Both the position numbers and the translations under genes were made by a program. 64,000 nucleotides of DNA, from the NCBI GenBank assembly GCA_029378245.1, contig JARKIF010000010.1, positions 930,001 through 994,000 on the forward strand. The letters run 5' to 3'. Below the pieces are notes generated by a model. The model saw only the letters and a program-made list of their open reading frames with translations. It was not told the origin of the DNA and did no database searches. Shown piece after piece: positions 33,820 through 43,615 of the stretch (within the stretch, counting starts at the first letter, position 1; every line of letters begins with the position of its first letter). The stretch is from Roridomyces roridus (taxonomy: Eukaryota > Basidiomycota > Agaricomycetes > Agaricales > Mycenaceae).

Positions 33820-35490
33820 ATGGACGACATACTACCGGAAGAGCAGTTACGGACCTTGTACATCAGCCTCGTCGTTCCCCTTCTGTTCACGGCCATGACC
33901 CTGGCGACAGGCGTCCTTTGGCTCGTCTTGTGGCGTCCCATGCCGTGGTACGCGTTCCGTCGTCTCGTGCTACTGGCGTCCCTATTCTCGTTACCCTCCA
34001 TCATCTCAATGCGCCCATTCTGCCGCGTTACCCACCGACTGTTCGGGCGATGTCTCTACAAGATGGTCATGGCCGTTTGGCGCTCCCTCAATTCAAGGGA
34101 CAAGATCGTATGTCTATGCTTTCCATTCCGTTTTCGTGTCATTGACGAGTGGCTAGTTTCTCGTTTTCTATCTGATCTTGTGGGATACATTTTGGTCTCT
34201 TGTAAGTCGCTCGTCAGATGCCGTCAGACGTGTATGACTCTCTGCGGCTACAGCGAGACGTGATGGAGTATACCGCCGTGGAGAAGTCGCGAAAATCGTC
34301 CAAGAAGACCACCAAGGCCGCAACCTCGACTTCCTCCGCGTTTCAGAAGCAATTAGTATGCAGCGCGATGACGAAATTGAAGGAGCTTGAAGACCGTGTA
34401 CGTTTTGAATCTATCCCACTTGTCAGTTCTTCATCTCAATCTCACATAGTGGGAGAACGCGAAGGAACATCTGCAATGCTCTGTTTGCTTGGGTGTTCTG
34501 CGCCAACCTTAGTGCGTTCCCATTCAAACTGGCGATTACGGGAACTAACGACGAGACAGCGTGACGTCTTGTGGTCATGTCTTTGACGTTGGATGCCTTC
34601 TTCGCTGGTTCCTCGACGCGCCGCCTTTCGAAGATATGGATCAGCAACTCGACCCCTCACACCCCGACTACTTCCGGTCTCGTTCCAAGACATGTCCACT
34701 TTGCCGCACCGTGCTCAAGACCCCGCCGATTCCGCTCTTCTTCCTGGAAGGACTTTTGGATCTCATGGGCTTCAAAGAAGTTGATCGTGACTCGCTGGGA
34801 AGGATGAATCTTCGACCTCACTTTTGGAGGGATATGTTTGCTAGGGAACGCATTCGTCGTCGCCGCTTGAATCCCGACGCGGGCGATTTGTTACTTGACG
34901 ATATGTTGGCAGCCGCACGTGAAGAACCTCAGGTTGCAGCCCAGCCCGCAATCCAGCCAGCTCCTCTTGAACCCCAACCACAACTGGATGACGGACCGCA
35001 GCGCCAGCTTGAACAAGAGCGGCCTCTTCTTCTCCCTCGCGAAGAGCCTCGACTTGATGTACCTCAGCCGCAGCCCGAGCCTGTCATCCCGCCCGTTGCC
35101 CTCCCACTTCAGCCCCAACCCGGTGTCCAGGTCCCTGCCGAGCCCGAGCTCCTTCAGCCCCAGCCTCAGCGGAATCAAGAGCCGCGTCGTCTCCTTCTCT
35201 TTCCTCGGGGGCAGCCTGAAGTCGAGCCCCGCCTTGGCGGACTTCAGCCGCAGCCCGAGGTTCTCGTACGGCCAGCTCATCGTCCTGCACCCGCTGTCGA
35301 GCCCCAACCACGCCAGGAGCAAGAGGCAGTTGGGCCCCTTCCTCTCCCGCCCGACGAGCCTGCAGCCGAGCCAGAGCCTGCTCTTCAGCGAGCCCCCGAG
35401 CTCCGTGAACCTGAACGTCAGGCCGATCGCGACGAGGAGCTTGAAGCTTTGCAACTTGTACAATTGTTCCTTTTCCAAGCCGAACTTTAG
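33820..35490 (+). CDS. Membrane-anchored RING-finger protein D with Pro/Gln/Glu-rich tail
   Basis: Predicted membrane E3 ligase. MDDILPEEQLRTLY leads into two hydrophobic helices (ISLVVPLLFTAMTLATGVLW; LVLLASLFSLPSII). After introns in 34109-34217 and 34395-34450, a lysine-rich linker (KSRKSSKKTTKAATS) precedes NAKEHLQCSVCLGVLRQP; a further intron (about 34510-34560) leads to TSCGHVFDVGCLLRWFLDAPPFEDM and KTCPLCRTVLKTPPIPLFFLEG. The RING with its PPFED insert closely matches protein A. About 200 residues of tail are made of PQPQ-, QPEV- and PREEP-like blocks (34915-35400), low in complexity and disordered. Asp occupies the fifth ligand as in A-C. This gene and protein A form one pair, B and C the other, so the array grew by at least two rounds of duplication. 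Confidence 0.8.
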
Positions 35491-37949
35491 CCTGCCTACG
35501 ACCCGTGATCTCTCGCGAACTAGACTTGTTGGTGGTGCCCAGATGTGCGTTTTTCTTTCTTGGATTGAAGTGTTCCTGACTCCTCCAATTTGCAGCTGTA
35601 GCGTGTTCCTCATTTGTACAACTTTTTTTTCGGGCCTCGGATAGATACACATAGATTTGTAACACATTTAGACATTGTAAATCGGAGCAAAATCGGAGAC
35701 GCATTCATCGTACTTGTTGACGGATCATCAATTTCCCGAACTGGCAACACCCCTCTAATCCGGAACATTACGAATCCGAGTTTACGAGGAATCGTCTTTA
35801 CACACCTCCTTCCTTACCAACCGTCCATCGGCCAGCCTAGCAACTCTTGTTCAAGTGACCTCGTCCTACCCCGTAAGGAAAATAATCTTATCATTTTTGA
35901 TTATCTGGCTAATATCTGGCTTTCCATCTGCCTCGAGGTGGCATGTCGGGGCCCGGTATGATTTTGGGGGTCTCCGAGCGATCTTTGCTCGCCTTTTCCT
36001 TTGATAAGTACCGTAGACGACACCCTCCCGCGGGCTCTGAACCCAGGCATCAACCCAGTCCTTTAGGCTTTGGCCTCCTATGCGCACAACCCTCCCCGGT
36101 CACCACTGGACCTGAACCCTCTGGGGCTCTGCCATCGTCTCAAGTATTAGGCCTCATTGACCCAACCTCTCGTGTGTCCACTATCGAGTAAGTAGTACAT
36201 GGATCGTATTCATACTATGGATGGGGAACGATGAGAACCTTCTATTAGGTTCAACATTGTTCCATCTGCGTCCACTCGCTCCTTGACTGCGCGAGTCTGT
36301 TGAGTGCCCGAGTTGGACAGGATTGTGGCGGAGGCGAGACGCGTTACCGACGCGTTTGATCCGTTCGGCAATCACTCCGTCTCTTGCTCTCCGCTTCCAC
36401 CTTCTCGTGGCGAATTGCCAGGCCAGGCAGGCTATGGGCGCTGTGGCGCGTCAATCTACAACACCCCTTCAGACCGGCAAGAGCCAATATGCGTTGACTC
36501 TTCCTACTCGGCCCGTGGGTGGTCGATTCTGCATCTTTTCGGGATGGCGGCTGGTGTGGCTCGTCTCCCCTCCGTGCGAGCTCCGTGGCCCGTGGGCTGC
36601 GATTGGGTCCTAGTCGGTATCGCTGGTGTGCTCTTCTTCACGTTCGTCGATGAGACTGTCGTGGGTGACGGCTTCTGCGATGAGCCGAATGATTGGTGCG
36701 TGTCCCGCTCGTGCTCTTGTCTTGATTCCGTTCGAATAGGTCTATCTCAGCTCCAAATCTACTTGGCTACCCATTCTCTGCTCGCTGCCCAAGTTCCAGC
36801 CTCGGGATTCCACGGCGTCGAATGGAGTGCTCAAATGACTGGTGGTGGATGATGTGATGTATTTCTCTGGGGCCGCGTAGTCTGCGTTCTTCCGAGATCT
36901 CGTGCGTGCTCTGCTCCTCTTCTTCCCCTCATTCTCTCCCTCTTTGCACACTGCGTCCTAGGCTCGCCCTGAATTGCTATCCGTCTCGTCTTCTGTCGGC
37001 GTCGTCGTCTCCAGAAGTATTCGGACGTCTAACGCGGGATGGGGAGTAGACTCTTTGAGGGTCGGCAGTCGTGCTCGCGTTGGCGGATGGGACCGATGAT
37101 AGGGTTGCCTGTGGAAGGGTACGTTGGCTGCGACGGTGCTTGAAGTGGCACAGCTCGACTTCGTCCACGCTTGCGATCGTGACTCAGTGGTCGGCACTTC
37201 GACTCTGTCTACGCTGGTGGCTCCGCCTCACGCGACGCTGTCGTCTGGATGACCACGGGATACGGGGCTTGCAGCATTGTTTGCGGGAGATTGCGGCTCG
37301 GCGTTCCCAGCTCCCCCTTGAGTTGCAGATCGACCGGTGCTGGGTGCTCGAGCCTCGGCGTTGGCTATACGACTGTGTCTGTACGCCTCAATCCCACAAA
37401 TCAAAATTATCCTCTCCTCTTCTCACGACTCCATCTTCAGCACGACAGTTTGTGCCTCACAGTCCCGCTCATGTATGTCGGCGGGTTTGGTGTCCAAATG
37501 CAAGCTTCCAACGAAATCGTTTGTTGTCTTGGTTGCGCTGCCACCTCTCGCGCGCCCCAGGTCCTCGGCTGCTCCGTTTGGGTGTGTGCGCGCTGGGTTG
37601 TTGCTCGTCTTGATGGCGGCATACATGCCCTCGCATGTGACTGGTTGCACTTTTGTCTAGGCTCGCCTGACTACTACGGGCTCGGACGGCTGTCTCGTCC
37701 CGAATGGTAATAACTCGAACAATTGCGCCGACACACACTGTGGCCTGTATACGCAAGTCGGTGCTGATGGGACGTCGAGTGTCTTGCGTGCACGTCGAAG
37801 AACGTGCGCTTGTATGTGTCCAACTTCATTGTTGTCGTTGGGTCAGTTGATCGTTTCGAAAGCCAGGCCAGCAGTTGTCCGGTTCAGATAGGCGGGATAC
37901 TGTACCATTTCGACCGTAAGTTCAGTCACAGGTCACAGCCAACTTTTTT
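35491..37949. other. Region without a recognised gene
   Basis: Several plus frames of 100-180 codons (36304-36852, 37071-37613, 37249-37710) are Cys-, Trp- and Leu-rich but show no family motif and no consistent exon chain. They may be remnants of a decayed gene. Confidence 0.35.
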
Positions 37950-38116
37950 TTGATGTGTGCAAAAATCACCATAATTCAAAAGAAAAATTTTCGGCCTTCT
38001 CGGTCGAGAAATTACATAATTTTGATGAACCTACGGTCGAAATGGTACAGTAGGTTAAAGCGGGAGCTACTTAGTACGCACTCGAATAGAACTCGTTCTC
38101 AACGTCGTCTGGCCAA

Positions 38117-39223
38117 TTACAGCTCTTTGCATAATTGATGACAGTGTGCAAAAAAAGAAAACAAATCACAACATTCAAGGAAATCAGTCCTTTTTGCCAT
38201 TTCCCGCTCCCCACATGCTTTCTGTACTCTACTGTAGTAATAGGTATTGCGTACTGGCCCCTATCTGTCATCTAGTGGGTTGAAACGGCCGAAATCGGCT
38301 TCGCACAGCCCATGTCGGACCGATGTAGCGAGATCAGCACGGAAGCAAAAGCCATGCTTCTTTTCCCTTGCCACGTCTCAACTCCTCGCCCTTGCTCGCC
38401 CATCCCTCGCCCATCCCGCGCCATCGACACGAGTCCTTCACTCGCCTACACGCCTCACTCTCCAATGGACCGTCGCTGTACTCGGGAGCTGCGGATCGGA
38501 ACCGATCGACAGTCTGGCCAACACCACCGCATCTAATGGGTCGCGCGCTACCCCATATTGCCCGTCTTTCGCGACCTCCATCCTCCATGGACGCGCGCTG
38601 CACCCGACAAGGTCCGTCGACACCCTACGGCGTCACTCGCTGGGAGCGCTCGGCATGGCTCTTCGCTGTTCCGTCGGGATACAGAGCGGCTGCAAGCGGC
38701 AAGCGGAGGCTGGGAAGGACAGAGAACCGGGGAATCGGGATCTGGGAGCTAGCGTGTCGGGCGGGTCCGGAGGAGAGAGGTGGGAGGAACGATGAGAGGG
38801 CATTCAGCCATGCGGTCACAGGTGCTCAATCGAACTCGTTCTTTCTTGTTCTCGCGTACCCCTTTTATCTATGATTTGTCTTTCATTCCTGTGGTGGAGA
38901 ATGCAGTCTTTTGGAGTATTTGGGTAGGACATGTCTATTCCGTGTCTTGAGACCAACGAGGGCGCCGCAATGACGAACAGAACCTGCGCGGCAAGTGTAT
39001 ACGATGGAAACTGAAGAAACTTTCCGTTGTGAGCCGTCTAAGCACAGATTGGCGTCGTTCAAGCCGCGTTTCCAAGGGCCTTCTACCAGTAATGGTGCCT
39101 GCTATTACTACAGTGGCTAAAGTCCGCGAGGAGGCTCGCAAAGGAGCAAAAGGACCGATTTCCTCAAATGTTGTGGAATGTTTTTTTTTTGCTCACTGTC
39201 ATCAATTTTGCAAACAGCTGTAA
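38117..39223. repeat. Imperfect long inverted repeat, about 1.1 kb apart
   Basis: The arms at about 38117-38245 and 39099-39223 are inverted copies at roughly 75-80% identity by eye. Shared landmarks are TTACAGCT, AATTGATGACAGTG, ACAACATT, GGAAATC and CTGTAGTAATA. The interior has no transposase motif. It may be a decayed DNA transposon or two oppositely oriented copies of one retroelement segment. Confidence 0.55.
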
Positions 39224-40238
39224 CCTTCTCCGTTCCCATAGAACTCGGACCTCCTCCCTCGTTGCCTCCGCCTCTTGACCAGCAGTCAGCGGCGACGTGA
39301 CCCTTTCGACGACAATTGTTACACCTCTCCCCTTCAATTTGTCCTCCCCTGTCAAACCCCCTTGGCCTCCCCCCCAATGACACCGATAAGGTCATGTGAC
39401 AGCCGATAAGGTCATGTGATTTGTCTTGCGTGAGTTCGATACAGTGTGGGGTCAGTTCTTTTTTTCTGTAAATTCCACCCTAGCCTCCTCAAGCTCCTCA
39501 AGCTCCAACAACCTAACTTAACCAACTGAGCCTAACTTGAACCTGGTCTATCAGATCTAGCCACCCATTCACCGTGGATACTGTACCTAACTGCCCATTC
39601 ACTGTGGATTCTCAGAGGGGTATTCACAGCCGAGGCTGCGGGGGAGGTATTGACAGTCTGGGTAGGACAATGTCATTCAACTGAGCCTAACCAACCAACC
39701 CACCCTTCTCTCATTGTAGAATAACAAAATGCTGACAAAAAAATTGACCAGCACCAAGAATTGAACTCGAGACATTCAAGAAATGAAGGATCATGAAGAT
39801 GGGACACCGCAACCGCAGAGCCACTGGGACATTGGTTAGTGGCCGCCACGTGGCGTCACAGTCCAGTAAATGCCAAGAAACCCCCACGTGCCTTGATATC
39901 AATCCGATTAGCCTTTTTTGGACATGTCATTGGGGGGGAGGCGTGCGCCAGCTTCCCCTGTCGCCCTTGCTTGCTCACCCATATTCTGCTACGCTGCCCT
40001 CGCCACTCTTGTCGATTTTGCGACAGTTCTCTTCAAGGACTAGTGAGATGAACTCGTACAATGAGACGGTCCGGGCGTTGCTCGATACGCCAAGGTACGC
40101 TGATGTGAAGTTGTCCCAGGTGTCGGGGAGCGAGCTGACGACTAGCGGCTGAAAATCTTCGTCTGAAACGATGCTACTGCAGCCGCACCCTGCGACGCGT
40201 TGCCTATAGTAAGATTCACCAGTCTCTCTAGGTACCAA
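39117..40238 (-). mobile_element. Decayed Copia-type retrotransposon gag fragments
   Basis: On the minus strand, 40238-39975 encodes SDEDFQPLVVSSLPDTWDNF, the typical central part of Copia-like Gag, and 39395-39225 encodes CNNCRRKGHVAADC, a CX2CX4HX4C zinc knuckle. The two pieces are in the right order but separated by about 580 bp of unrelated sequence that contains the tRNA-like SINE head. No protease, integrase or reverse transcriptase frame remains. The 3' end of the knuckle frame runs into the right arm of the inverted repeat. Confidence 0.65.
39745..39840 (-). mobile_element. tRNA-like head of a putative SINE
   Basis: On the minus strand, TGGCTCTGCGG (39813-39823) resembles the RNA polymerase III A box and GTTCAATTC (about 39759-39767) matches the B box. 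They are about 45 bases apart, as in tRNA genes. No good acceptor stem forms, so it is not a functional tRNA. The body and tail of the element are not clearly defined. Confidence 0.45.
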
Positions 40239-40612
40239 TTCCTCCCCCGTAAAAGTACCTAGAGAGATTGGTTCGAGTCTAGACCTAGGCCTTATCTTAA
40301 TCTCTTCAACTTGTTACGATTCACATGTTTTGAATTTTCTGAGTCGTTGATCACTGGTGTATGGATTCCCGTCACGATGGGTGCGCACATTATAAGTACA
40401 TGATGCTTGCGGGTGTCTTAGGTTTGATGAGGAATTAAAGTCACCCTGGAAGTGCGCCGCTGCCCGGGGTTCTCGGCGCGCATCGGCAAAAAATCGCATC
40501 GGATTCGTACCTGCCATGCGAAGCAGTGGCCACAAACCCAAGTCCATCTTCACATCCTAACCGTTGTTCGTCTTTTCCGAATACGTTGTCTATCGCTGTC
40601 TCACAACTTCAG

Positions 40613-42213
40613 ATGCTATCTCATTGCCACGAGTGCGGTGCCTTGAACCCTTTGAAAGACGATACCATCCTCATTGGTGCACCCGAGGTCTCGGCGCAGT
40701 CTCAATGGCTTCCCAACGAGTCGCCCCGCGGCCCCCAAGTGGATTTCATCCGCTCTGCAGTCTCGCAAACGAATGTACAATTGGCATATCTTGATGAAGA
40801 GATATCGCAGCTCCGACATCGGCTCAAGCAACTCGAAGAGAAGAGAGCTGAGCTATTGGATTATCGCACGCGAAACGTCGCCGTACTCTCACCGCTCCGA
40901 CGAATGCCACCCGAGCTCCTTGCTGAAATCTTTTCGTGGACGTTGCCTCCGCCTTCTCCTGACCTGAGCGGCTGCGCTGCCGTGAAACATAGTCCGTGGA
41001 TTCTAGCACAGGTCAGCAAGTACTGGCGAACGGTTGCTCTCTCGCAGCCGGCTTTGTGGTCTCTGGTCTATTTGGACTACACCAAGTTCCTTGCCCACTT
41101 GACTTGATTCAGACACAAGTCGAGCGGGCGGGGACGCTCCAGATACGATTCTGGGCGTCTGCGGAACATGATTCTGGGCCGCAAGTGGAGATGTTCAAGC
41201 TCCTATCGCGATATTCCGAGCGTTGGGTGCAGCTCAGGATTCAGATGATTGCGGATTTGGCTCCTCACATGGAGAGCCTACGTGGTTGCCTTCCAGCTCT
41301 CCGCAGACTCTGGGTCCATTGGGATCATGAAGATTCCAGCAAAGCAGTGGATGCGATTGAGTGCTTCGACACGGCACCATCACTTGTGGACGTTGGGCTC
41401 GACAACATCTCAGACTTTTGCACGCGAGAATATCTCCTCTTTCCCGTCGAGCAACTCACCTGCTACCGGGTCTGCGCCCCATGGAGTATACACCAGGAAG
41501 TTCTCGAGCTGGCCCCGAATATCGTCGAGGCCAGCATCTCCTGGCTCAATTTACCAATGCGAGCTCTCCTTGACAAAGTCCAGGACTTGCCCCGTTTGCG
41601 GCGTCTGTACGTGTCGAATCTCAAGTTCCTCAAATACCTCCGGGCCCCCGTTTTGTCTGAAATTGCCATGATTTTGAAGGATCGGGAGGATATCGAGGTA
41701 TTCGATGCCTTTGTAGAGCGCTCCGCATGTGCTTTGCGACGACTGTGTCTGAATGGGCTGCCTGATTGCGAGCTGAGCGCCGGGATTCTGAACGCGCATC
41801 GCTCCATAACGAGCTTGGCGCTCATAACGCACTCCTGGCCGGATCCGGACTACGAAACCCTCGATTCATATTTGATCTTGCTCCGAGCTGCCGCGGTCCA
41901 TCCGCAGCTGGAGGAGATTCATCTCGGAGTGATGACCAGAAGCTCAGTGGCGCCCATTGACTATGCTCTCGTTCTCGAGATGATGCAGTCTCGGAGGGAT
42001 GTACTGCAGTCTGTCGCTGTCTTTGCTGCTCATGTGGGTTGTGCGGATTCGTTCCACTCGAGTCCGGGTCCTGTGGTGCAGGCTAAGTTGGATGTGTTCA
42101 CCAAGGAGAGCGGGGTGGAGCTTTGGATGGGATCGGGGCCAGAGATACGAGAACGGATTCATTCGTGGACGTACATGACTCCGACAGAGTTGGATACCTT
42201 GTTGGAGGCTTGA
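40613..42213 (+). CDS. F-box domain protein (apparent frameshift)
   Basis: F-box proteins recruit substrates to SCF ubiquitin ligases. From ATG 40613: MLSHCHECGALNPL, a coiled coil (AYLDEEISQLRHRLKQLEEKR), then the F-box LSPLRRMPPELLAEIFSWTLP and ILAQVSKYWRTVALSQPALWS, the common layout in Agaricomycete F-box families. The downstream part (LDLIQTQVERAG, WVQLRIQMI, LPALRRLWV, LPRLRRLYV) is a leucine-rich, LRR-like region ending LDTLLEA. The two halves are in different frames: VYLDYTKF ends in a stop at 41105, while the second half is open from 40996. Adding back one base near 41083 would join them, and no intron of normal size fits. Either the gene is broken or a base is missing in the assembly. 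The frame is open upstream of the ATG only from a GTG. Confidence 0.7.
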
Positions 42214-42377
42214 TTTATACAGGGTGTGTAGTACATACATGGCATTCACTATTCTACATTTTCCTGCTTGTACAAAAATTGTTTGTTCATCCTTCGTGAG
42301 AAGAGAGGCCATCGTCGCTAGACGCGTCGTCGTCCGCACCTGTCAAATATTGTTGAGCAACTCATATGGAGAACATC

Positions 42378-42581
42378 CTAGCCCTTACTCTTTGCATATT
42401 CGTCCGAGTACCTCGTCAACACCTCCAACCGAAGTTCCTTTGACCCGCCCATGTGCCGAATTTCATCGAGAACATCGAGGAGAATGTCTTTCTTTGACGC
42501 GGTGTATGCAAAGCTCGGGATGAACTTGGTGTCGGCGGGGACGGAAAAGTGGTAGGTTTCGAGGGTGTCTTGGAACGACAT
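42378..42581 (-). CDS. Small hypothetical protein
   Basis: A 67-codon frame, MSFQDTLETYHFSVPADTKF to YAKSKG, reads like a folded soluble protein, with balanced composition and no low-complexity run. It lies 105 bp downstream of the UCH gene on the same strand. No family recognised. It might instead be a 3' exon of a longer transcript. Confidence 0.35.
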   Translation of the reverse strand: MSFQDTLETYHFSVPADTKFIPSFAYTASKKDILLDVLDEIRHMGGSKELRLEVLTRYSDEYAKSKG

Positions 42582-42686
42582 GGTGGTGGTGTTGGTGACG
42601 GAAGAACTAACCCGCCAAGGTCCCGCTTGGGCTCCACAGTTGCATTTTTCGACGTACGGACAAGGTGATCGAGGTATGTATGTACG

Positions 42687-43525
42687 TCATTGCTCAGGGA
42701 CCAAGGCCATGAGCTGAAAGTGTGGGTTTCCAGCCTGGATGACCGAATTGACGAGTTGCAACCCCCCTGTAAGCAGATCTGTTTCTCCATCCAGATCACC
42801 CTGTCGGTCTATAGGCCCATTGCGATCGCCGTCAAGCTCGTAGATGTGCCCATTGAGCGATGATTTGACGAAGCAGATGTAGTGGAATTCGACTTCGTCC
42901 TCGGCGTTTGGTACCGCTGTGCCGCCCTGAGTTGCCGCCTGGCGATAAGCTTCGGCGATGCCGAGTGAGCTCTCTAGAGCCTTTGCGCGCTGAGTCGGAT
43001 CGAGGTCGATACACGAGTCGAGGAAAGTTTTGAACAACGATCCAGAACCTGCAATGTTCAAAGACAGGCGTCGTTGCTGCTTGCCGACCCACTCATATAT
43101 TCCGCTGAAGCTGGACCGAGATTCGAGACGGCGTGTAGGATTGCGTAGAGTCCGCATGCATTGTGTATACTATGCCGTGAACCGTGAGGATGGAGAGGCA
43201 GCCGTGAAGGAACTAACGTTTGGTCAAACCAGATTACAGGCTCAGCAGGACCGCTCCCAGAGTATTGGCTGCCGTCGAGGCGTGCAAGACGTTTTTTCGC
43301 CTTGAGATCTCGTTCGTACGTCTCGGAAGTGGGGAAGAGAAAGATGAGCGCGTAAACGGGTTGAGGGAGGGCCAGGGCACCCGTTGGAGCAAGGTCGGCC
43401 ACGTCCAGTGAAAGTACGTCGGTAAATCGCAACGAATGGAGTCCAAGAGCGCCGATTAAATCGGTGAAGATTGAAGGGTCAGACTCGAGGGGAATGGAAT
43501 GAATTCGGTTCGTGGATGTGGTCAT
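42687..43525 (-). CDS. Ubiquitin carboxyl-terminal hydrolase, UCH (C12) family
   Basis: Cysteine protease that cleaves small adducts from the ubiquitin C-terminus. MTTSTNRIHSIPLESDPSIF opens the usual N-terminal block; GLHSLRFTDVLSLD and PVYALIFLFP follow. The oxyanion Gln and catalytic Cys are in DQT and, across an intron, IHNACGLYAILHAV. The catalytic His and Asp are in NGHIYELDGDRNGP, preceded by EFHYICFVK. The C-terminus NPHFQLMALVPEQ is the last beta strand. Length of about 240 residues fits UCH-L3/YUH1-type enzymes. Introns near 43155-43220, 43050-43105 and 42730-42745 are inferred. The ATG at 43525 gives the family N-terminus; the frame is open a little further upstream. Shares a short divergent promoter with the VPS9 gene. 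Confidence 0.9.
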
Positions 43526-43615
43526 GAAGAGAGAGAGCGGCGCGTCTATTACACTTGATAACAGCGCTGTCATCGCGCTCCTAGTCTCCACTGCCTTCGA
43601 GGCTCGACTCTTCCA
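43526..43615. promoter_or_regulatory. Compact bidirectional promoter, UCH / VPS9
   Basis: Only 90 bp separate the two divergent start codons, so both core promoters must lie here or inside the 5' ends of the neighbouring genes. Confidence 0.6.

Noticed and set aside
38247..38874. Frames of 160-180 codons inside the inverted repeat
   Set aside because: Low-complexity Arg/Ser/Pro composition and no transposase motif (no DDE/DDD pattern).
39745..39840. A functional tRNA gene on the minus strand
   Set aside because: Box B is good but the A box deviates and no acceptor stem pairs, so it is treated as a SINE head.
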